This document shows, in pieces, positions 1 through 6,088 of a stretch of 6,168 bases of DNA (its first letter is position 1; every line of letters starts with the position of its first letter). Made by a program: the position numbers and the translations under genes. The stretch comes from an uncultured Dehalococcoidia bacterium (GTDB lineage Bacteria; Chloroflexota; Dehalococcoidia; Dehalococcoidales; UBA3254), in assembly GCA_903890885.1 (NCBI GenBank), contig CAITCX010000038.1, positions 1 through 6,168 on the forward strand. Reading direction: 5' to 3'. The notes under the pieces were generated by a model that was given only the letters and a program-made list of their open reading frames with translations, ran no database searches and had not been told where the DNA came from.

Positions 1-758
1 AACTTTTAAATCATTGCCAGGAAAAAGGCATCCAGTTTTTATCAACCCCCTTTGATCTGGAAAGCATCGATCTGTTGAACCGGCTGGGGTTAAAAATGTT
101 CAAAATTCCTTCAGGCGAGATCACCAACCTGCCCTATCTGAAAAAACTGGGTGCATTGAAAAAACGGCTGATCCTTTCCACCGGTATGGCCGATCTGGGG
201 GAAATCGAGGATGCCCTGGATCTTCTGACTGAAGCTGGCACGCCTTTAGGAAATATTACCGTTCTTCACTGCAATACTGAATATCCAACGCCGTTTGAGG
301 ATGTCAATCTCAGAGCCATACTGACGATTGGCCATGCCTTTGGAGTAGCTGTTGGTTACTCTGATCATACACCAGGCATTGAAGTAGCGATTGCCGCGGT
401 GGCAATGGGAGCAACTATTATTGAAAAGCACTTTACCCTGGATCAAAACCTTCCTGGTCCCGATCACAAAGCCAGTCTTGAGCCTGATGAACTGAAAGCG
501 ATGGTGCAGGCGATCCGCAACGTTGAAAAAGCATTGGGTACGGGGATAAAGAAACCATCGCCATCGGAATTTAAAAATAAGTCCGTTGCCAGAAAAAGCA
601 TTGTCGCCGCAAGAAGCATTCGAAAGGGAGAAGCCTTTACCGTAGAAAACCTTACGATAAAGCGGCCTGGTACAGGAATCAGTCCGATGCGTTGGGATGA
701 TATCTTAAAAATGAAAGCGTCGAGGGATTTTTATAAGGACGAAATTATTTGTTTATGA
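1..758 (+). CDS. neuB: NeuB-family N-acetylneuraminate/legionaminate synthase, 5'-truncated by window edge
   Basis: Condenses phosphoenolpyruvate with an N-acetylated mannose-type sugar to make a nine-carbon nonulosonic acid in the cytoplasm. The frame is open from base 3 (first codon CTT) and reads FLSTPFDLESIDLL, a typical NeuB segment, so the gene enters from outside the window. The TTG at 75 is internal and not the real start. Visible landmarks are FKIPSGE, HCNTEYP (His at 267), SDHT (His at 366) and EKHFT (His at 429). The last two are 21 residues apart, as are the metal-ligand histidines H215 and H236 of meningococcal NeuB. The C-terminal SAF (antifreeze-like) domain runs from about 588, with RPGTGISP at 663; that Arg sits 78 residues after the second His, matching meningococcal R314. 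By this spacing about 93 N-terminal residues are missing from a protein of about 345. The NeuB family is secure; Neu5Ac versus legionaminic acid product is not settled by this gene alone. Confidence 0.95.
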   Translation, partial: LLNHCQEKGIQFLSTPFDLESIDLLNRLGLKMFKIPSGEITNLPYLKKLGALKKRLILSTGMADLGEIEDALDLLTEAGTPLGNITVLHCNTEYPTPFEDVNLRAILTIGHAFGVAVGYSDHTPGIEVAIAAVAMGATIIEKHFTLDQNLPGPDHKASLEPDELKAMVQAIRNVEKALGTGIKKPSPSEFKNKSVARKSIVAARSIRKGEAFTVENLTIKRPGTGISPMRWDDILKMKASRDFYKDEIICL

Positions 759-788
759 TATCCTTTGTTCCCTATGGTTTTCATAATC

Positions 789-796
789 AGGAGGTG
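789..796 (+). promoter_or_regulatory. Strong Shine-Dalgarno of hicB
   Basis: AGGAGGTG lies about 5-7 bases before the ATG at 802. This near-perfect ribosome binding site fixes the hicB start. It contrasts with neuC, neuA and the CBS-nucleotidyltransferase gene, which have weak or no visible sites. It fits a toxin-antitoxin unit that sets its own translation rate. Confidence 0.75.
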
Positions 797-801
797 TTTG
801 T

Positions 802-1014
802 ATGCGTAGCTTAAAGTATGTTGTCTATCGTGAAGGAAAGTATTTTGTTTCCCAATGTTTAAACGTAGATGTGTCCAGCTTTGGAAAAAACATTGATGAA
901 GCTGTTACAAATCTTAAAGATGCTGTAGAGCTTTACCTCAAGGACGATTCTGTTACGTACGTCTTTCATGATGTTGGTGATGCTTTGATTGGCGAGGCTT
1001 CTATAAATGCCTAA
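802..1014 (+). CDS. hicB: HicB-type antitoxin, short form
   Basis: Antitoxin of a type II toxin-antitoxin pair; it binds and neutralises the HicA ribonuclease encoded directly after it. The 70-residue product has the HicB fold signature: an N-terminal beta strand (LKYVVYREGKYFVSQCLNVD, residues 4-23), then SSFGKNIDEAVTNLKDAVELYL (residues 25-46), which forms the amphipathic helix of the partial RNase H-like fold, and a C-terminal tail ending LIGEASINA. No ribbon-helix-helix or helix-turn-helix segment follows, so this is the short class without its own DNA-binding domain. A strong AGGAGG site precedes it. It overlaps hicA by 8 bases. Hand-counted GC of about 37-38% is clearly below the adjacent neu genes, which suggests separate acquisition. 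The family call rests on sequence pattern and gene pairing. Confidence 0.87.
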   Translation: MRSLKYVVYREGKYFVSQCLNVDVSSFGKNIDEAVTNLKDAVELYLKDDSVTYVFHDVGDALIGEASINA

Positions 1015-1210
1015 ACTGTACTCATCGCGGCACATAATTGCTGTGCTTCATTCGCATGGCTTTGTCGAGGTAGACCAAACAGGCAGCCACAAGAAGTTTC
1101 GACTTGAAAGCTTTACCGTTATTGTACCGGCGGCAAAACGTGAAATTCCATATGGCACGTTCATGTCCATTCTCCGTCAGTCTGGTTTACGCAAGCAAGA
1201 TTTTGAATAA
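1007..1210 (+). CDS. hicA: HicA-type mRNA interferase toxin
   Basis: Small toxin of the HicA (YcfA) family, which cleaves mRNA through a double-stranded RNA-binding-like fold with a catalytic histidine. The 67-residue product shows the family order: MPKLYSSRHIIAVLHSHGF (residues 1-19), then QTGSHKKF with the conserved His28, a strand TVIVPAAKREIPYGT (residues 37-51), and SILRQSGLRKQDF at the C terminus. Length and C terminus look complete and His28 is intact, so the toxin is probably active. The ATG overlaps the last codons of hicB by 8 bases, and GGCGAGG at 991-997 inside hicB could serve as its ribosome binding site, so translation is probably coupled to the antitoxin. The order hicB-hicA is the reverse of classical hicAB but is known for this short-HicB class. 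Confidence 0.9.
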   Translation: MPKLYSSRHIIAVLHSHGFVEVDQTGSHKKFRLESFTVIVPAAKREIPYGTFMSILRQSGLRKQDFE

Positions 1211-1353
1211 GAAAAGGAAATAACACTACGTACCGATAATATTGGTAAATATTGCCTGAATCTTTGATGACGACTTGCAAATTAGCGATACAGAGACATC
1301 CATTGAACTAAATTTTACTGTTTTGAAATTCAAGCACACGATAAAGAAGAAAA
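1211..1353 (+). other. AT-rich non-coding gap between hicA and neuC
   Basis: These 143 bases are about 32% GC by hand count over 1211-1330 and hold no credible gene. The only forward reading from an ATG (about 1267) ends after 14 codons. There is no hairpin followed by a T-run, so no intrinsic terminator, and no well-matched -35/-10 pair. It contains the near-palindrome at 1231-1247. It could be leader sequence of neuC or scar sequence left by insertion of the toxin-antitoxin unit; the sequence does not decide. Confidence 0.6.
1231..1247. repeat. 17-base near-perfect palindrome after hicA
   Basis: The segment TACCGATAATATTGGTA is symmetric about base 1239, with eight facing pairs and one mismatch (G1235 opposite T1243, a wobble pair in RNA). 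It lies 20 bases after the hicA stop. With no real loop and no following T-run it does not look like a terminator. A dimeric regulator site or a chance symmetric AT-rich stretch are the two readings. Confidence 0.45.
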
Positions 1354-2526
1354 ATGAGAAAAATATGCATTTACACATCGACTCGTGCAGAATACGGTTT
1401 GCTACGCAGTGTTCTGCAGGAAATCCAGTCATCTAAAACACTGGAGTTGCAGATTATTGCCAGCGGGATGCATCTGTCACCAGAATTTGGCATGACTATC
1501 CAGGAAATCCGTGCGGACGGTTTTGAACCGGATGAAACCATAGAAATCCTCCTGTCCAGCGACACACCGGCGGCCATCTGTAAATCCATGGGACTTGCCA
1601 TGATCGGCTATGGTGCGGCGCTCCAAAGACTGAAACCCGATATGGTGGTAGTACTAGGAGACAGATTTGAAACATTTTGTATGGCTGCCTCTGCTCAGGT
1701 CTGCCGGGTTCCTCTTGCCCATATTCATGGTGGTGAAACCACAGAAGGTGCCATTGATGAGGCTTTCCGTCATTCGATCACAAAAATGTCGCACCTCCAT
1801 TTTGCCGGTTGTGAAGAATACCGTCAGCGCATAATCCAACTGGGGGAAGCCCCGGATCGGGTTTTCAATGTTGGTTCCCTTGGTGTTGAAAACATCCGGC
1901 GCATGCCGCTCATGGCACGCAGCGATCTGGCGAAATCCATCGGGTTCAATCTTGAAAAGCCATATTTCCTTGTAACATTTCACCCGGTGACCCTGGAAAA
2001 AGACTCATCGAAAGGGCAATTTCAGTCGCTGCTGGATGCCCTGGATGCATTTCCCAAGCATAATGTGATCTTTACAAAGGCCAATGCCGATACAGACGGC
2101 CGGGTAATCAACAATCTGATTGACGAATATGCAGAAAAGCGACCGGAGAGCTGTCTTGCGGTAACCTCCTTGGGCGCACTCAAGTATCTGTCAGCCATGA
2201 AGTATGCAACCGCGGTAATTGGTAATAGTTCCAGCGGTATCGTGGAAGCGCCATCATTCAAAGTACCCACGGTCAATATTGGTGACCGGCAGAAAGGCCG
2301 AGTAATGGCGGAAAGTGTGGTGAGTTGTGAACCATCTGCCGTTTCAATAGAGGCTGCAACCAATAAGTCTATATCATTAGAATTTCATCAATTATTGAAG
2401 AACACTAAAAATCCCTATGAAAAGGATGGCACGGTGCATCATATTGTATCACAAATAGCAGCCGTTGAGCCTGCCGGTTTGCTCAAAAAAAAGTTCTACA
2501 ACATTCCCATAGCCAGTATGATGTGA
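1354..2526 (+). CDS. neuC: NeuC-family UDP/GDP-sugar 2-epimerase (hydrolysing)
   Basis: Cytoplasmic enzyme that hydrolyses a nucleotide-linked N-acetylhexosamine with inversion at C2, supplying the free sugar to NeuB (UDP-GlcNAc to ManNAc in the sialic acid route; GDP-diacetylbacillosamine to the diacetamido-mannose sugar in the legionaminic route, where it is called LegG). The 390-residue length is usual for the family. GT-B-type landmarks appear in order: TSTRAEYG (8-15), LGDRFE (101-106), HIHGGE (123-128), GSLGVEN (174-180), TFHPVT (208-213), GNSSSGIVEAP (290-300) and NIGDRQKGR (308-316). The first ATG matches the usual family start (MRKICIYTSTR), with only a weak purine-rich AAGAAG before it. 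It follows hicA by 143 bases and neuA follows after 7 bases. Sequence alone does not tell me whether UDP-GlcNAc or GDP-bacillosamine is the substrate. Confidence 0.95.
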   Translation: MRKICIYTSTRAEYGLLRSVLQEIQSSKTLELQIIASGMHLSPEFGMTIQEIRADGFEPDETIEILLSSDTPAAICKSMGLAMIGYGAALQRLKPDMVVVLGDRFETFCMAASAQVCRVPLAHIHGGETTEGAIDEAFRHSITKMSHLHFAGCEEYRQRIIQLGEAPDRVFNVGSLGVENIRRMPLMARSDLAKSIGFNLEKPYFLVTFHPVTLEKDSSKGQFQSLLDALDAFPKHNVIFTKANADTDGRVINNLIDEYAEKRPESCLAVTSLGALKYLSAMKYATAVIGNSSSGIVEAPSFKVPTVNIGDRQKGRVMAESVVSCEPSAVSIEAATNKSISLEFHQLLKNTKNPYEKDGTVHHIVSQIAAVEPAGLLKKKFYNIPIASMM

Positions 2527-2533
2527 TACTTGC

Positions 2534-3232
2534 ATGAACGATCTTATACTTATTCCAGCCCGGGGCGGATCAAAGGGAATTCCTGGTAAAAACATCAAAC
2601 CCCTTAACGGCAGATCCCTTATATACTACACCTTGGATGCGGCTTGTTCGGTTGCATCACCTGAAGACATCTGTGTTTCCACGGATTCAGATGAAATCAT
2701 CCGTGTTGTCAGGAAATATGGCCTGGATGTTCCATTCAAGAGACCGTGTGAGTTGGCAACCGATACTGCCAGTTCTTATGAGGTAATTCTCCATGCCATT
2801 GACTTTTACGAGCAAAGGGGAATTAAATACGAAAGAGTCGTATTGCTCCAACCAACCTCACCATTCCGGACAGGAACACACGTTCGGGAAGCCCTTTCGC
2901 TATATCAACCAGAGCTGGACATGGTAGTATCCGTGAAAATTACAAATGCAAACCCGTATTTTAATCTGTTTGAGGAAAACAATGAAGGTTTTCTCACACG
3001 GTCAAAGTCGGGAACCTTTACACGTCGCCAGGACTGCCCTGTTGTGTATGAGTACAATGGTGCTATTTACGTGATGAATGTGCAAAGCCTGAAAAAAAGA
3101 CAGTTGGGTAATTTCTCAAAAATTAGAAAGTATGTAATGAATGAAGAAGACTCGCTTGATATAGATACAAAATTTGATTGGATAGTCGCAGAGGCAATTC
3201 TATCCAGGAAAAGTGAAGGGAATGCAATATAA
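2534..3232 (+). CDS. neuA: CMP-nonulosonate (CMP-sialate/legionaminate) cytidylyltransferase
   Basis: Activates a nonulosonic acid with CTP to give the CMP-sugar used by surface glycosyltransferases. The 232-residue protein carries the NeuA nucleotide-binding signature IPARGGSKGIPGKN (7-20), QPTSPFR (106-112), the sugar-site segment EYNGAIYV (173-180) and a late DID pair (209-211) that matches the Mg2+-binding aspartates of this family. Length and motif order are complete. It starts 7 bases after the neuC stop with no visible Shine-Dalgarno, so translation probably depends on neuC. In the legionaminic pathway the equivalent is LegF (PtmB in Campylobacter). The choice between Neu5Ac and legionaminate as substrate is inferred only from the neighbouring PtmE-like gene. 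Confidence 0.94.
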   Translation: MNDLILIPARGGSKGIPGKNIKPLNGRSLIYYTLDAACSVASPEDICVSTDSDEIIRVVRKYGLDVPFKRPCELATDTASSYEVILHAIDFYEQRGIKYERVVLLQPTSPFRTGTHVREALSLYQPELDMVVSVKITNANPYFNLFEENNEGFLTRSKSGTFTRRQDCPVVYEYNGAIYVMNVQSLKKRQLGNFSKIRKYVMNEEDSLDIDTKFDWIVAEAILSRKSEGNAI

Positions 3233-3256
3233 ATATTCGATGACTGGTCCACGCGC

Positions 3257-4342
3257 ATGAATTACACACAATTACAATCTCTATTCATCTCGCTTGATCA
3301 AACAATCCGGGCCGCGATGGGATGTGTTGACCGGGGGGCTTGCGGTATTGCCTTGGTGGTCGACAAGGAAAGACGTCTATTGGGTACCATAACCGATGGT
3401 GATGTACGACGTGCTATCTTGGCAGGCAGAGACTTGGAATTGCCCATTAGTGAACTATTGGGAAGGAAAATCAGTTCAAAGTACCCAAAACCGGTTACAG
3501 CAAAGGTAGGCGAAAAACGCGAGAAATTGCTTGAATTATTACATCAGAATGTATTGCGTCAGCTTCCTGTATTGGACGACGACGACAGGGTTGTCGATCT
3601 TGTCATGCTGGATGATTTAATTCCAAAACAGGATTTACCTCTGCAGGCTGTAATCATGGCTGGTGGAATGGGTACGCGATTGAGGCCTCTCACTGATGAT
3701 CTGCCCAAACCAATGTTGCCTGTGGGTGGTAAGCCATTGATGGAATTGGTGATTGAACAGTTACGTCAGGTTGGCATCCGGCGTGTCAATGTGACCACCC
3801 ATTACAAGCCGGAAAAAATTTCTGACCATTTCGGAGATGGCAGTGCTTATGGAGTTGAGTTGAATTATGTAAATGAAGACAAGCCATTGGGCACAGGCGG
3901 AGCTTTAGGTTTGATGGATGCTCCTAAAGGGCCAATGCTGGTTATCAACGGCGATATTCTAACCCAGATAGATTTCAGGGCGATGCTGGCCTATCACCGG
4001 GAAAATCGCGCCGATATGACGGTAGCGGTGCGGCAATACGATATAAAAGTTCCATACGGTGTTATTGAATGTGAAGGAACGCGTGTATGTACCTTGAAAG
4101 AAAAACCACAAATGCATTTCCTGGTCAACGCCGGCATCTATTTGCTTGAGCCAAAAGTTTATGAATTTATACCAAGTGGCGAACATCTTAATATGACCGA
4201 TCTGATTCAGCGTCTTCTCGATTCCGATCACACAGTGGTTAGTTTTCCCATTATTGAATACTGGTTGGATATCGGGCAACTTGCAGATTATAAGCAGGCG
4301 CAAAATGATATGGAAAACAGGAAATTAGAAAAAACTCCTTAA
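3257..4342 (+). CDS. CBS-domain sugar nucleotidyltransferase, PtmE-like
   Basis: Two fused parts. Residues about 9-123 form a CBS pair (IALVVD...LLGTITDGDVRRAIL at about 31-55, and RQLPVLDDDDRVVDLVMLDD at about 101-120), a module that usually binds adenine nucleotides. Residues about 129-355 form a nucleotidyltransferase with AGGMGTRLRPLT (135-146), PKPMLPV (150-156), LGTGGAL (211-217), the metal-site NGD (231-233), NAGIYL (291-296) and WLDIG (336-340). All key motifs are intact and 361 residues is normal. Campylobacter PtmE has this architecture and makes GDP-glucosamine for legionaminic acid, so the same role is the best guess here; another NTP-hexose product is possible. It lies 24 bases after neuA in the same frame, without a visible Shine-Dalgarno. 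The stop codon lies inside a 14-base palindrome. Confidence 0.88.
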   Translation: MNYTQLQSLFISLDQTIRAAMGCVDRGACGIALVVDKERRLLGTITDGDVRRAILAGRDLELPISELLGRKISSKYPKPVTAKVGEKREKLLELLHQNVLRQLPVLDDDDRVVDLVMLDDLIPKQDLPLQAVIMAGGMGTRLRPLTDDLPKPMLPVGGKPLMELVIEQLRQVGIRRVNVTTHYKPEKISDHFGDGSAYGVELNYVNEDKPLGTGGALGLMDAPKGPMLVINGDILTQIDFRAMLAYHRENRADMTVAVRQYDIKVPYGVIECEGTRVCTLKEKPQMHFLVNAGIYLLEPKVYEFIPSGEHLNMTDLIQRLLDSDHTVVSFPIIEYWLDIGQLADYKQAQNDMENRKLEKTP

Positions 4343-4347
4343 GGAGT
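4334..4347. repeat. 14-base perfect palindrome over the stop of the CBS-nucleotidyltransferase gene
   Basis: ACTCCTTAAGGAGT is perfectly symmetric and contains the last two codons (ACT CCT), the TAA stop and an AAGGAG Shine-Dalgarno-like core. As RNA it could form a five-pair stem with a TTAA loop. The following bases are AATCATTGT, not a T-run, so an intrinsic terminator is not supported. The AAGGAG is followed by no usable reading frame: the TTG at 4353 stops after three codons. Confidence 0.6.
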
Positions 4348-4355
4348 AATCATTG

Positions 4356-4371
4356 TATAATTAGATATAAT
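4356..4371 (+). promoter_or_regulatory. Candidate promoter region with two TATAAT hexamers
   Basis: TATAAT occurs at 4356-4361 and again at 4366-4371, in the 73-base gap before the acyltransferase gene. Both match the consensus sigma-70 -10 box, but neither has a recognisable -35 (TTGACA-like) at 16-18 bases, nor the TGn of an extended -10. The location, together with the change of function and the strong Shine-Dalgarno downstream, makes a start of a second transcription unit plausible. Chance AT-rich sequence remains possible. Confidence 0.3.
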
Positions 4372-4400
4372 GTAATTAGACCCAGGCACTATGATCAGCT

Positions 4401-4405
4401 AGGAG
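4401..4405 (+). promoter_or_regulatory. Shine-Dalgarno of the acyltransferase gene
   Basis: AGGAG lies 10 bases before the ATG at 4416 and supports that start. It is the clearest ribosome binding site in the window besides that of hicB. Confidence 0.65.
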
Positions 4406-4415
4406 TGGTTTAAAT

Positions 4416-5315
4416 ATGGGCGCTATACGCAGGGTTGTTGGATTTATAACATATTTGTTTTTCACGGCAATGTTCTATGTTTTAGGAGTGATTCCATCTA
4501 AATGGCATGGACGTTTGGCTGACTTGCTGCTGCTTTTGCTTCATCCGCTGCTGGGCAAGGAAAATCGTAAAACTGCTGTAAATATTTATAAAATCAATGG
4601 AATACCGCCTGGCAGCAAGGCTTCTGTCCAATTTCAGCGGCAGGTGATGCGCCACCAGATTATAGAGGCCTTTGAGGTATTTCGAAGTATCTTTGTGCCT
4701 CAAGAGATTGTCTTGAAGGGAATGGACGAACTAAAGGCCAGTCTTCAGAATGTCCTTGTCAAGAATAGGGGTGTTGTAATCATATCGGGACATCTAGGGT
4801 CCTGGGAACATGCTGCGTATGCTATTTTCAAAGCCATCAATGAACCTATTGTAGCGCTTGCCAAGCCGACTAATTTTGAACAGCTCACCAAGGTAATCGA
4901 TAAGAGCAGAGCCAAATTAGGAATTAAACTTCTTTGGAACGATCAAAAGTCGATATTACGCGAAATGATTGGAACGCTTCGTCAAGGTAAACCTCTCGGC
5001 TTTGTAATGGATCAAAGAGCAGATAATCGCAAAGGCCATTTGGTCACCTTTTTAGGGTACCCTACCGAATTTGTTGTTGGACCAACCAAAATAGCACTTA
5101 GAACCGGTGCGCCAATTTTGGCCGTCTACTGTATGAGAGTGGAATCCATGACCTTTCAGCTGATTTCAAGGTTACTTTGGGATGGTGATCAGAAAATTGA
5201 CGATGAACGAGCACTGACACAGCAGTTGGCAGATGATGTCGGCAGTATGATCAAGCTTTATCCTGAGCAATGGGTTTGGAACTATAACAGATGGAACTTT
5301 CCAAAGAATGGTTAG
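4416..5315 (+). CDS. LpxL/LpxM (HtrB)-family lipid A-type acyltransferase
   Basis: Inner-membrane enzyme of the bacterial lipid A late acyltransferase family, which transfers a fatty acyl chain from acyl-ACP to a lipid A precursor or related glycolipid. The 299-residue protein has one N-terminal hydrophobic segment (about residues 7-26, VGFITYLFFTAMFYVLGVIP) as an anchor. The catalytic H-x4-E motif is HLGSWE (H126, E131). Further family marks are VMDQRAD (197-203), GPTKIALRTGAPILAVY (222-238) and the C-terminal PEQWVWNYNRW (283-293). Length and motifs are complete. It begins 73 bases after the nonulosonic genes with its own AGGAG site and is followed 13 bases later by an LPS kinase. Which acyl position it modifies cannot be read from the sequence. 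Some relatives act outside lipid A, for example in ornithine lipid or aryl polyene pathways, so I give no gene symbol. Confidence 0.9.
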   Translation: MGAIRRVVGFITYLFFTAMFYVLGVIPSKWHGRLADLLLLLLHPLLGKENRKTAVNIYKINGIPPGSKASVQFQRQVMRHQIIEAFEVFRSIFVPQEIVLKGMDELKASLQNVLVKNRGVVIISGHLGSWEHAAYAIFKAINEPIVALAKPTNFEQLTKVIDKSRAKLGIKLLWNDQKSILREMIGTLRQGKPLGFVMDQRADNRKGHLVTFLGYPTEFVVGPTKIALRTGAPILAVYCMRVESMTFQLISRLLWDGDQKIDDERALTQQLADDVGSMIKLYPEQWVWNYNRWNFPKNG

Positions 5316-5328
5316 CAGTGAATGAATA

Positions 5329-6078
5329 ATGCCTGAAACAAACTACAACATGCAGCTTAGTGGCGACATGCAATGGTTGACACATAAAAATCTGCCGCCT
5401 CTTAACGAGAGTGAACTAAAGTTGTTAGTCGAAAAGCAATTGCAGATAGAAGAGGGGTCCCATACTTCTGACGAAGTAAGAACCAGCCGCGGATCTTTCT
5501 GGGTGACCAAGTTGCCAGGTGGCCGGAAAGTAATTGTTCGGCAGTATAAAAGAGGCGGATTAATTGCTCGGTTTATCACCGAAAGCTTTTATTACTTCCC
5601 CTGTATCAATTGGCCAAAATGGCGTTCATTTTCAGAATTTGAAAATACATTGTATCTTAAAGAGAAAAATTTTTCAGTTCCCATGCCATTATTTGCCGTT
5701 TCACAAAAACTATCTGCCTGGCGTTACAAGGCATTTATTGGTTATGAATATCTGGAAGGATCGCAAAACCTGTTGGTTGAAATCAGGAGATTAAGTTTTG
5801 CCCAGCTAAATGAAATTTTTTATGCCGTGGGCAAACTGGCCTGCGATATGCTGGAGCTCGGTGTTATGCATAGTGATTTGCACTTAGGAAATGTTCTTTT
5901 GCAAGGCACTAATATTTATATTATTGATTTTGATAAATCTTATCGCATCAATCAGAAAACAGATTATAGTAACTGCAGGATGAGACTAATTGAAAGATGG
6001 CGCCGTTCACTTAAACGTCATAATATGCCTGATGATTTGATGGAGTCCTATATCAAGGGACTGAATTATACATTATAA
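5329..6078 (+). CDS. Kdo/WaaP-family lipopolysaccharide kinase (KdkA-like)
   Basis: Protein-kinase-like enzyme expected to phosphorylate an inner-core sugar of LPS, Kdo in the KdkA case or heptose in the WaaP case, on the cytoplasmic side of the inner membrane. The 249-residue protein shows a glycine-containing lobe followed by VIVRQYKRGGLIARF (68-82), which resembles the KdkA RHYRRGG segment. It also has the catalytic loop HSDLHLGNVLL (181-191, with D183 and N188) and the metal-binding IDFDKS (199-204, with D200). A basic stretch RLIERWRRSLKRH follows near the C terminus. The kinase core looks intact and the length fits KdkA. It starts 13 bases after the acyltransferase stop without a clear Shine-Dalgarno; starts at Met8 or Met14 are possible alternatives. 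Context with the acyltransferase and GT9 gene supports an LPS-core role. KdkA versus WaaP/InaA-like substrate is not settled. Confidence 0.85.
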   Translation: MPETNYNMQLSGDMQWLTHKNLPPLNESELKLLVEKQLQIEEGSHTSDEVRTSRGSFWVTKLPGGRKVIVRQYKRGGLIARFITESFYYFPCINWPKWRSFSEFENTLYLKEKNFSVPMPLFAVSQKLSAWRYKAFIGYEYLEGSQNLLVEIRRLSFAQLNEIFYAVGKLACDMLELGVMHSDLHLGNVLLQGTNIYIIDFDKSYRINQKTDYSNCRMRLIERWRRSLKRHNMPDDLMESYIKGLNYTL

Positions 6079-6088
6079 TGAAACATTC

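Noticed and set aside
75..77. TTG at 75 as the start of the NeuB-family gene
   Set aside because: The frame is open upstream to the window edge and encodes the conserved FLSTPFDLESIDLL segment, so the gene begins outside the window.
1263..1292. Possible promoter for neuC (TTGATG, 17 bases, GATACA)
   Set aside because: The -35 matches 4 of 6 and the -10 only 3 of 6 consensus bases, no better than expected by chance in AT-rich DNA.
759..1353. Insertion sequence or transposon carrying hicBA
   Set aside because: No transposase, terminal inverted repeats or flanking direct repeats are visible; only a 7-base TTTTGAA recurs (1201 and 1321), both copies on the same side of the pair.
1226..1432. Minus-strand frame of 68 codons covering the gap before neuC, with a phenylalanine-rich hydrophobic stretch that could suggest a small membrane peptide
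   Set aside because: It overlaps the secure neuC start, has no Shine-Dalgarno upstream of its ATG on the minus strand, and the phenylalanine run is simply the complement of the AAGAAGAAA purine tract before neuC.
1654..2363. Long minus-strand frames opposite neuC (1654-1983 and 2022-2363)
   Set aside because: They lie wholly within a gene with intact family motifs and show no recognisable protein features or ribosome binding sites.
3959..4303. Minus-strand frame of 114 codons opposite the nucleotidyltransferase
   Set aside because: It is contained within the conserved catalytic domain of the + strand gene and its product resembles no family I know.
4334..4355. Intrinsic terminator after the CBS-nucleotidyltransferase gene
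   Set aside because: The palindrome could form only a five-pair stem and is followed by AATCATTGT rather than a T-run.
5564..5794. Second + strand frame of 76 codons inside the LPS kinase gene
   Set aside because: It is out of frame with the kinase, covers part of its conserved body, and has no separate signals.
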